Assembly: GCA_036521995.1 (NCBI GenBank)
Contig: DATDGR010000188.1
Coordinates: 1 to 64,000, forward strand
DNA from: Gp13-AA77 sp036521995
GTDB taxonomy: Bacteria > Acidobacteriota > Terriglobia > UBA7540
Direction: 5' to 3'
DNA length: 64,000 bases
The position numbers were made by a program, and so were the translations under genes. Below the pieces are notes generated by a model. The model did no database searches and was not told the DNA's origin. It saw only the letters and a list, made by a program, of their open reading frames with translations. Each line of letters begins with the position of its first letter. Positions within the stretch are counted from its first letter, which is position 1. Below, in pieces: positions 24,199 through 31,038 of the stretch.

Positions 24199-25245
24199 TT
24201 ACCACCTTAAGAGAACGAGCTCGGAGCAAAATCCCGGACCCATCGCCGCTAAGAGGCCATAGGTTCCAGGGGCGGGGCGGCGGCGCATAAAAGCTTCGAG
24301 CACCAGCAACACCGATACCGACGAAAGATTCCCCACCCGCCGCAGGACATCCCAAGAGACGTCGAGGGCCTCCTTGGGCAGCTTCAGAGCGTTGGCCGTC
24401 GCTTCCAAAATCCGCGGACCGCCGTTGTGCAGCACCCAGCACCCGATGTCGCACTGCGAGAGGCCGCAATCCCCCAGGAATGACTCCACGTCCCCACCGA
24501 AGTGCTCTTCAATCAAGGCCGGCAGATTAGGCGAGAGAACGATTTGAAATCCCTTGGCGGTGATGTCCCAACCCATGATGTGCTCGGTGCCGGGATAAAA
24601 CACCGAGCGGGTAGCCACGATTTGCGGACCCTCTGCCAGCCTTTCGGCTCCCGCCACAATCACGGCCGCGGCTCCGTCGCCGAACAGGCCGGCGGAGATC
24701 AGATTGGCCATGGAGATGTCGTCTTTCTGCAGGGTCAGGGTGCAAAGCTCCACGGCCAGAAGTGCGGCCACGTGGCCGGGGTACGCCTTAACGTAATCAC
24801 CGGCCCGGGCCAGGCCGGCGGCGCCCGCCACGCAACCGAGGCCAAAGATTGGGATGCGTTTGATGTTCGCAGAGAAGCCCAGGCGGTTGGCGAGACGAGC
24901 GTCGAGCGACGGGCTGGCGATGCCGGTGACCGAGATCATAAAGATGGCGTTGATGTCTCCCGGGCCGAGGCCGGCGCCGGTGAGCGCCCGGCACAACGCC
25001 TGCTCGCCCACTTCCAAGGCATACTTCATCCAGGCGCCGTTCGCCTCCCCGAAGTCGTTCACCTGGTAGTAGACCTCGGGCGGCAGCGCAAGGTACCGGC
25101 CATCTACGGCGCAGTTCTTGTAAAGCCGGTCGAGCAACTGTGGGCTGTTGAGCCGGTCGCTCCAGAGGGCCTTCAGCTTGGCAGTGATCCATTCCTGCGA
25201 ATAATAATGCTTCGGAAATGCACTCCCGACGCTCGCGATTCTCAT
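24199..25245 (-). CDS. Type III polyketide synthase (chalcone/stilbene synthase family)
   Basis: A 348-residue thiolase-fold enzyme that makes pyrones, resorcinols or phloroglucinols from acyl-CoA starters and malonyl-CoA. The catalytic cysteine is C138 in FGLGCVAGAAGLARA, the histidine H273 in LHNGGPRIL and the asparagine N306 in RVGNLSSVSV. The His motif is HNGG rather than the common HPGG. GFCSELVLLRW closes the protein as usual. The starter is probably a fatty acyl-CoA, as in most bacterial relatives (inference). It is followed by a reductase-like flavoprotein and a YceI lipid-binding protein; the methyltransferase often found in such loci is missing. Confidence 0.93.
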   Translation of the reverse strand: MRIASVGSAFPKHYYSQEWITAKLKALWSDRLNSPQLLDRLYKNCAVDGRYLALPPEVYYQVNDFGEANGAWMKYALEVGEQALCRALTGAGLGPGDINAIFMISVTGIASPSLDARLANRLGFSANIKRIPIFGLGCVAGAAGLARAGDYVKAYPGHVAALLAVELCTLTLQKDDISMANLISAGLFGDGAAAVIVAGAERLAEGPQIVATRSVFYPGTEHIMGWDITAKGFQIVLSPNLPALIEEHFGGDVESFLGDCGLSQCDIGCWVLHNGGPRILEATANALKLPKEALDVSWDVLRRVGNLSSVSVLLVLEAFMRRRPAPGTYGLLAAMGPGFCSELVLLRW

Positions 25246-25275
25246 AGGGTGCTGTTCGTGCCTGGGCCTCCTGCC

Positions 25276-26103
25276 TTATTGAATTCGAGCGAACTCTTTC
25301 TGATAAAGGTTGTTCTGGGGGAACTCCCGCGCCAGTTCCCCCAACAGCTCTTTTGCCTGCGTCCGATCGTGGTCCCGCATGGCCGCCACCGCCAGCAGCA
25401 GCCGCGCGAACGGCAGCAAATAATGACCCTTGGTAGCTGTCAACTGCAGCTTCTCGATCCCCTTTTCCTTGTTCGTTTGCGCCCCGTACAGCCGCAACAC
25501 CCAGCGCACCGGCGCAGGACTCAATCCCAGCAGGTAGTTCTCCACGCCGACAGCGAGGTAGGCATCGTAACACTCCGGGTCGACCTTTAACAGCCGTTCT
25601 GCGAGAAGGCCCGCGTTTTTCATGTAGCTCAGCGAGGCCAGATCCCGCCTCTGGATCAGCGCCACATAGTCACCCCGCATACCGAGACCCAAAACCTTAG
25701 CGAAGAGCGCCCCGCTGTCCTGTGGCGAACGCTGCAAAACGGCGTCCGCCAGTTGATCGCTCCTGGCCAGGGCCTGCTCAAATTTCGCTTTGACTACCGG
25801 ATCAGGGGCTCCGGTCCTGCGCCTCTCGAACTTCCCGTCATCGACAAAGAGGTCCGACTGCAAGACGCCCATCCGGTCAAATTCATCGAAGAGGTAGGCG
25901 GCAGCGTCTGAAGTGTAGCCGAAAGGGTCCTGGGGATGATCTCTCTCCCACTCCTGGAAAGTGCGGTGCGCATCCTCGAATTGCAGGTTGTACATCTGCC
26001 GGTAGCCCGCGTCGAGCGGCACCGAAGCCGGCAGGACCTCGCTCAGAGGCACCCAGGTCTGGGTCAAAGGGAACAGGAGAAGATGGACGAGCCAAAAACC
26101 CAT
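25276..26103 (-). CDS. Exported TPR-like protein
   Basis: A 275-residue protein with an N-terminal hydrophobic stretch (residues 2-14) that acts as a short signal or anchor. The rest is helical with TPR-like pairs: YRQMYNLQFEDAHRTFQEWE, LAERLLKVDPECYDAYLAVG, and the C-terminal LLLAVAAMRDHDRTQAKELL followed by GELAREFPQNNLY. I do not recognise a named family beyond a TPR-like architecture. It sits between the aminotransferase gene and the type III PKS gene, 30 bases before the latter on the same strand, so it is probably in their operon as an assembly or scaffolding protein. Confidence 0.72.
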   Translation of the reverse strand: MGFWLVHLLLFPLTQTWVPLSEVLPASVPLDAGYRQMYNLQFEDAHRTFQEWERDHPQDPFGYTSDAAAYLFDEFDRMGVLQSDLFVDDGKFERRRTGAPDPVVKAKFEQALARSDQLADAVLQRSPQDSGALFAKVLGLGMRGDYVALIQRRDLASLSYMKNAGLLAERLLKVDPECYDAYLAVGVENYLLGLSPAPVRWVLRLYGAQTNKEKGIEKLQLTATKGHYLLPFARLLLAVAAMRDHDRTQAKELLGELAREFPQNNLYQKEFARIQ

Positions 26104-26276
26104 GTCGAAACATGATGCCTAATTTGCCGGCGTTCTGCTCAAAAATTATTGAGCGAGACGGAGAATCTGCTTGTCACTGGCTTGTAATTTCTTCGTCACC
26201 CGCGACCGCCAACACCGACAAGCTTGCGGCTGCCAGCCAGCGCTCGGCCCGCCGAAACCCGCCTTGAATGCGCTCG

Positions 26277-27641
26277 TCAGATATTTGCCACGCGTCGAGC
26301 CAACCCAAGAGCTTCGGTCCAGAAACTGCTGGAGGTATGCATGAGCCGGACCACCTCCGCAACCTTAGACGCGAATTCCTCCAGTTGCGAGTCCTCAACC
26401 ACCAGCGGGGGAGCTACCTTAAGCACCCTGAAGTTGTTTCCGCAGACTTGGGTGAGGATCCCGTGATCCTTAAACATCCTCATCACCAGCACCTGCCCGA
26501 ACATGCCGGGATGAACTTTCATGAAGGCTTCGAAAGGAATCCGGAGCCGAAGCTGCTTGGGAGCCTGAAACTCAATCCCCGAGAGCAGGCCGCGCCCGCG
26601 AACCTCCTTCACCATTTCGTAGGGAGCCAAAACCTCACTCAGCTTCACTCGCAGGCTCGCACCGGCGGCGGCCGCTCGATCACCGAGGCGCTCGTCCTCC
26701 AACACCCGCAGAGTCTCGAGACCGGCCCGCATCGCCAGGCCGTTCTCGCTGTACGTGGAGGTATGGACGATGGCACGCCGCAGGGAGCTGTACACCGAGT
26801 CATAGATGGCGTCCGACATCAAAGTAGCCCCAACCGGAATCAAGCCGCCGCTCAGCGCCTTGGCCAGCACGACCATGTCCGGGTCGAGATCGAAATGCTG
26901 GAGGGCCAGGAAAGGACCGGTGCGGCACATCCCGGTCTGAACCTCATCGAGAACGAAGAGAGTGCCATGACGGCGGCAGAGCGCCTGGGCGGCCTGGAGA
27001 TACTCCGGGGGCGGAAGACGGATTCCGGCCTCCGCCTGAATGGGCTCCACCATGAAGGCCGCGATTTTGCGGGTGCGCAGCTTCCACTCGAGCGGCTCCA
27101 GGTTGCCGAACGGAACCGCCTCAGTCTCGGGCAGGAGGGGGCCAAAGCCTTCGCGCCAGAAGGCGTCTGACATCAAGGAGAGTGATCCGCAGGTGAGCCC
27201 GTGAAAGGCGTTTTCGGCATAAAGAAGCCCGGCGCGCCCCGTGTGGGCGCGCGCAAACTTGATGGCGGCTTCCACCCCTTCGCTCCCCGAGCTCGAAAAG
27301 AAGACCTTCCGCAGCCGCCCGCCCGCACGCGCGCAGAGTCGCGCCGCCAGTTCTCCGGCCAGCTCCGGAACATGGTCTTGCACCATGGCGGGGCCCTGAC
27401 GGTCCAACTCCGCCTTCAGCGCCGCGACGATACGGGGATGGTTGTGACCGGTGTTATGAACGCAGTAGCCCGAAAGGAAATCAAGGATTCTGCCGCCTCC
27501 GGCGGTGAAGAGCTCCGCTCCGATGCACCTTTCGTAGCGGACGTTCATCTGCAGCAGATTCAACAAGCGGACCCACTGCGGGTTTACGTGATCCGCATAG
27601 GCCCCGCCGAGGTCTGGGGGCGCGACCGCTCTACCCATCAA
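26277..27641 (-). CDS. Class III PLP-dependent aminotransferase
   Basis: A 454-residue fold-type I aminotransferase of the ornithine/acetylornithine class. FSSSGSEGVEAAIKFAR (115-131) binds the cofactor phosphate, FVLDEVQTGMCRTG (229-242) has the PLP aspartate, and the Schiff-base lysine is K261 in LAKALSGGLIPVG. Members of this subfamily are annotated loosely as aspartate aminotransferase family; it also resembles hopanoid aminotransferases, so a lipid amine is possible. Substrate unknown. It is separated from the TPR-like gene by 173 bases on the same strand. Confidence 0.9.
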   Translation of the reverse strand: MMGRAVAPPDLGGAYADHVNPQWVRLLNLLQMNVRYERCIGAELFTAGGGRILDFLSGYCVHNTGHNHPRIVAALKAELDRQGPAMVQDHVPELAGELAARLCARAGGRLRKVFFSSSGSEGVEAAIKFARAHTGRAGLLYAENAFHGLTCGSLSLMSDAFWREGFGPLLPETEAVPFGNLEPLEWKLRTRKIAAFMVEPIQAEAGIRLPPPEYLQAAQALCRRHGTLFVLDEVQTGMCRTGPFLALQHFDLDPDMVVLAKALSGGLIPVGATLMSDAIYDSVYSSLRRAIVHTSTYSENGLAMRAGLETLRVLEDERLGDRAAAAGASLRVKLSEVLAPYEMVKEVRGRGLLSGIEFQAPKQLRLRIPFEAFMKVHPGMFGQVLVMRMFKDHGILTQVCGNNFRVLKVAPPLVVEDSQLEEFASKVAEVVRLMHTSSSFWTEALGLARRVANI

Positions 27642-28079
27642 GCCTCCATCCGGCTGAGAGGCGCTAGAACCAGATACAACAGGCTGGAACGATCACAGAG
27701 AGCTTACGACGCCGTACACGCGCAGCACGTTCGAGTGTTGCCGCCCCAAGGCCGAAACCAGAGCCGAGATGGGCCCGCGTTGACTTAAGAGCCTAGAAGC
27801 GTGGGCTATCCCCCGGCGAACTTTTCGACGCCGTCGGCCAGCGATCCCCTCGTGACACCCGTTGCCTGCCGGGGCTGTCCCCGGCGTAACCCTTGTGATG
27901 CCCTCGCCGGGACGGCGGGATGGCCAGGTCCGTCACCTGAACCTGAGTTCGGCAAAATCGAGCCTGCTCAGAACCGCGGCCTAGCACTAGACCAAGCCGA
28001 GCGCTCAATCAAGAAACTGGGAATAGCGTGCGGCGGTCGCGCCAAGCCGGAGGGCAGTCCGCCCACGCCTCACCCATTT

Positions 28080-28151
28080 CTCATTGACCGGTAGCTTCAA
28101 AAGCCGTTTTCGTATCAGATTGATTCTAAGCAACCTCCCAGGTTTGTTTGT
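28080..28151. repeat. 72-bp dispersed repeat, copy at 28.1 kb
   Basis: Ungapped match to 18792-18863 (61/72). It includes the phrase TTGATTCTAA, shared with the 58-bp repeats at 8.9 and 9.1 kb, and CATTGACC, found upstream of those, which hints at one larger family. Confidence 0.8.
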
Positions 28152-28686
28152 AAGGCCACAGCGCCCTTACCGGTATCAAAGCCACCCTGTAGTACATCCA
28201 AGATTGCGTCTCCGCCCATCTCAAGGGTTGACAGCACCGAGAGTTTGGAAAATCCACTCCGGTTTAGCGCCATCTAATTGAAAACGTGAGCTTTAACAAT
28301 TGTTACTTTGGCCCCGTCGAAAGTTTGCAAAAGGCCGGTCTTTACAACCAAGTGGTTGATATAAATAGAGAAATCTGCCTCAGATTTGACCGATCCGCGT
28401 CCCAGATGAGTGAGGAGGTTTTGGATATGCGCTATGAAGAGCTCCAACAAGCTCACGGGGAGGCTCCAGGCGACAACATGAGAGGCCAAAATTAACTTAT
28501 TTCACAGCTACCATAGAGGAAAATCGCGCTGCTGTCAAGACCAGTCCTCACGGTGCCGTTCGGAAACCCGGACCCGGCATCAGGCCAGGGCCTGTCCGTG
28601 GAAGATCGCGTGACTAAATTTGGAAGGAGAGCGCCGGACTTGACCGGGTTCTGTCGACCTTCCGTCGTTGGTGATAGTTATCCGTG

Positions 28687-28692
28687 TATAAT
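28687..28692 (+). promoter_or_regulatory. Candidate -10 box for the SMP-30-like gene
   Basis: Exact TATAAT preceded directly by TG, with TCGTTG 16 bases upstream as a poor -35. It lies ~117 bases before the ATG at 28809, in an AT-rich leader. Confidence 0.35.
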
Positions 28693-28808
28693 ATTTCTGC
28701 TTAATATCGGTTACAGAAAGCTGCGGTTCTGCTGAAATTTCAGCGCGCCAAACGAAGCTCGGAACGCCGCTTTCCCCAGAACGCGTTTTTGCGTAGAATG
28801 CAAAGGCT

Positions 28809-29879
28809 ATGAAAATCATGATCCTCTGTTCAGCGCTCCTCGCGGCTCCCCTTTTGCTAGGACTCGCGGGCGCGGGATCGCACTTTGACACCGTGGGCAG
28901 CATCGAGAAGACCGACCCCGCCTTCGACGCCATCGTGCCCGCCGCCGCCAAGATCGAGAAGCTCTTCACCTGCTGCACCTGGACCGAAGGACCTATCTGG
29001 GTCCACGGTCAATTGGCCGGCGGGCCGAGCTATCTGCTATTTGCGGACATTCCGGGCAATCGCATCATGCAGTGGTGGCCGGACGACCGGCTTACGGTCT
29101 TTCTGAAACCGAGCGGCTACCAGGGCAAAGAGCCTTTCACCGGACCCGAGTCGGGATCGAACGGCATGACGCTGGACCCGCACGGACGCCTGACCGTGGC
29201 CGGGCACGCGCGCCGCAATGTCTACCGGCTGGAAACGATGTCGGGAGACTCGAAGATCACCGTGCTTGCGGAACGCTACCAGGGTAAGCGGCTGAATAGT
29301 CCGAATGACCTGGTCTACAAGTCCGACGGGTCACTCTATTTCACTGACCCGCCGTACGGTTTGCAGACCCAGGGCGACTCCGACCCTCAAAAGGAGCTCG
29401 ACTTCAACGGCGTCTTCCGCGTCCGGGACGCGGTGTCGCAGAAACCCGGCTCGGCGCCTGATCCCGGCAAGCTCGATCTCCTCATCAAAGACCTGACTCG
29501 GCCCAACGGCATCTGCTTCTCGCCGGACGAGAGAATTCTCTACATCGCCGTCTCCGACCCCCAACACAAGGTGTGGATGCGCTACGACGTGAAACCTGAT
29601 GGCACGGTGGCGAACGGGAGGGTTTTCTACGATGCCACCCCGGCTCCCGGTGACGGAGGGCCCGACGGCATCAAGGTCGACGAAAAGGGTAACCTGTATG
29701 GCGCGGGTCCCGGTGGCGTGTGGGTTTTCTCGCCGGACGGGAAGCACCTGGGCACCTTCAAGATCCCCGAGAAGGTAGCCAACCTGAATTGGGGCGACGA
29801 CGATGGCCGGACCCTCTATGTCACCGCCAGCAGCAGCGTCTACCGGGTGCGCCTGATGATTCCCGGCATCCGGCCGTGA
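28809..29879 (+). CDS. Exported SMP-30/gluconolactonase-like protein
   Basis: A 356-residue protein with a signal peptide (MKIMILCSALLAAPLLLGLA, cleaved near AGA/GS) and a six-bladed propeller of the SMP-30/gluconolactonase (LRE) group. Metal-site signatures are visible: TWTEGPIW (Glu), GSNGMTLDPHGRL, LNSPNDLVYKSDGSLYFTDP (Asn-Asp) and GGPDGIKVDEKGNLY (Asp). Members hydrolyse sugar lactones; secreted acidobacterial versions are probably lactonases for sugar-acid catabolism. The gene stands alone between two intergenic stretches and the convergent toxin-antitoxin pair. Confidence 0.9.
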   Translation: MKIMILCSALLAAPLLLGLAGAGSHFDTVGSIEKTDPAFDAIVPAAAKIEKLFTCCTWTEGPIWVHGQLAGGPSYLLFADIPGNRIMQWWPDDRLTVFLKPSGYQGKEPFTGPESGSNGMTLDPHGRLTVAGHARRNVYRLETMSGDSKITVLAERYQGKRLNSPNDLVYKSDGSLYFTDPPYGLQTQGDSDPQKELDFNGVFRVRDAVSQKPGSAPDPGKLDLLIKDLTRPNGICFSPDERILYIAVSDPQHKVWMRYDVKPDGTVANGRVFYDATPAPGDGGPDGIKVDEKGNLYGAGPGGVWVFSPDGKHLGTFKIPEKVANLNWGDDDGRTLYVTASSSVYRVRLMIPGIRP

Positions 29880-29901
29880 TGGGGCCGGAGCTTCGGTAGC
29901 T

Positions 29902-30291
29902 TCACCAGATCGTCTTCAGCAGGCCGCTCCGTCGCATCCCCTCGTCCCGGGTCACCAGTGGAAGGCCCTCGGCCCTCGCGGTGGCGCCGATAAGCCGGTC
30001 AGCGGGATCTCGTGGGTAGTCATCAGGAAACTGCGTGGCGAGCGCCGCGATCTCAGGGGTTAGAGGTTTGATGGTCACGCCCTCAACAAGCAGACGCACT
30101 GACGCTTCCAGCGTTCCATAGGCCTGGATCCGGCCCCGGGCGATCAAGGCCGCGAGCTCCCAGAGAGTAATGGCGGCCACCGCCAAGCCGTCCCCCGTGC
30201 GCGCCTTTTGGATGGCCGCAAGGGCGGGCCCGGATAACCGTCTGGGCTCGGCTACCGCCCAGACCAGAGCCTGGGTATCAAGCAGGATCAC
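29902..30291 (-). CDS. PIN-domain toxin of a VapBC-type module
   Basis: A 129-residue PIN ribonuclease. The acidic residues expected for Mg-dependent RNA cleavage are D5 (MILLDTQAL), E45 (ITLWELAAL), D95/D98 (DPADRLI) and D116 (VTRDEG). Known relatives cleave tRNA or rRNA and stop growth unless neutralised. It overlaps the antitoxin gene by four bases (30288-30291), a typical toxin-antitoxin arrangement. The PIN subtype with LDTQALVWAV is the one usually paired with Phd/YefM-type antitoxins. Confidence 0.92.
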   Translation of the reverse strand: MILLDTQALVWAVAEPRRLSGPALAAIQKARTGDGLAVAAITLWELAALIARGRIQAYGTLEASVRLLVEGVTIKPLTPEIAALATQFPDDYPRDPADRLIGATARAEGLPLVTRDEGMRRSGLLKTIW

Positions 30292-30527
30292 TTGAGGGCC
30301 TCCCAGCTCTCCGGAGGTTCGAGGGGCGACTCGATGTCGCCCACAATTTTCACCACACCCTCCAGGCGTCCGATAAAGTCGTCCTGCGCGGTGTCTACCG
30401 GAACCAGCTTTGCGACCGGCTGTCCCCTCTTCGTAATGACCACCACGTCCTTGGTGGCGCGCACCTCATCCATAATGGCGAGGCAGTGAGTTTTGAATTT
30501 TCCCGCAGGAATCTTCTTCATGGCCAT
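30288..30527 (-). CDS. Phd/YefM-type antitoxin
   Basis: A 79-residue antitoxin. The N-terminal Phd/YefM fold is recognisable from AGKFKTHCLAIMDEV and VVITKRGQPVAKLVPV; the C-terminal ~25 residues should wrap the PIN toxin. The ATG has AGGAGA seven bases upstream. Expected to repress its own promoter by binding the inverted repeat just upstream (30535-30556). Confidence 0.92.
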   Translation of the reverse strand: MAMKKIPAGKFKTHCLAIMDEVRATKDVVVITKRGQPVAKLVPVDTAQDDFIGRLEGVVKIVGDIESPLEPPESWEALK

Positions 30528-30534
30528 CTCCTCA

Positions 30535-30556
30535 TGTTCATGATCATATCATAACA
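30535..30556 (-). promoter_or_regulatory. Candidate autoregulatory operator of the toxin-antitoxin operon
   Basis: On the minus strand the sequence is TGTTATGATATGATCATGAA ending CA, an imperfect palindrome with half-sites TGTTATGAT and ATCATGAACA. It contains TATGAT, a plausible -10, so binding here would block the promoter. It lies 8-29 bases upstream of the antitoxin ATG. Confidence 0.5.
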
Positions 30557-30878
30557 ACCATGGCTCGCCAAGACCTGAGGGAGGGCCGGGGCGCCCCAAC
30601 CACCTACGGCAGTGATCGTGGTCCTTCTCGCCCAGGTTGTTCCGCAAAGGGGTAGCCCGCCCCACCGCGTGGTCCTTCGGCCAACCGGCTCTTTACCTAG
30701 CCTAGTGCTCCCGCTGGAGGCTGGACAGCCATCCGTCTCAGTGATAGAATAGTGGTTGAGAATGGCAAGGGTTGCGCCCTGAGGGGCTTTCACTCAACCT
30801 GAAACGCCAATTAATGATCAAGCTCAGGGTCTGTGGTGCGAAAAGAGATGGCCCGGATGCTCCCCAAAAAGGATGTTT

Positions 30879-30925
30879 TCGAGGAAACGAACCCGTCATG
30901 TTGTTGAAAATAAAGGGTCGACTTC
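30879..30925 (+). repeat. Dispersed GAACCCGTCATGTTGTTGA repeat, copy 2
   Basis: Core GAGGAAACGAACCCGTCATG runs to TTGTTGAAAATAAAGGGTCG. It lies ~115 bases before the gyrB start and is in the same orientation as the gene. It is closer to the 43.8 kb copy than to copy 1. Confidence 0.8.
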
Positions 30926-31038
30926 AAAAGAGCGGCCAAAACGGACCCCTTATGAACCCCCTTATTGAGGCTGAAGTGACGTGACGGCCGTGGAGCTCTG
31001 CGATTTGTGCCAGGGAAATTAGAGAGGAACGGTTCCGA

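Larger units (their letters stand above)
27642..28808. other. 1.17 kb without a convincing gene
   Basis: Holds one copy of the 72-bp repeat (28080-28151). From ~28270 to 28740 the base composition is more AT-rich than flanking genes. A plus-strand frame at 28286-28495 (GTG start; contains RFDRSASQMSEEVLDMRYEE) could encode a 69-residue helical protein, but it has no good ribosome site and no family I recognise. The opposite frame at 28274-28489 is equally weak. The end of the region carries a possible promoter for the SMP-30-like gene. Confidence 0.5.
30528..31038. other. 511-base region between antitoxin and gyrB
   Basis: Holds the antitoxin operator at its left end and the dispersed GAACCCGTCATG repeat at 30879-30925. 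GTGGTCCTTC occurs twice in the left half (about 30619 and 30671). No gene is supported. Confidence 0.5.

Noticed and set aside
28286..28495. Small 69-residue plus-strand gene
   Set aside because: GTG start without a ribosome site, competing antisense frame, no family recognised; left as undecided.
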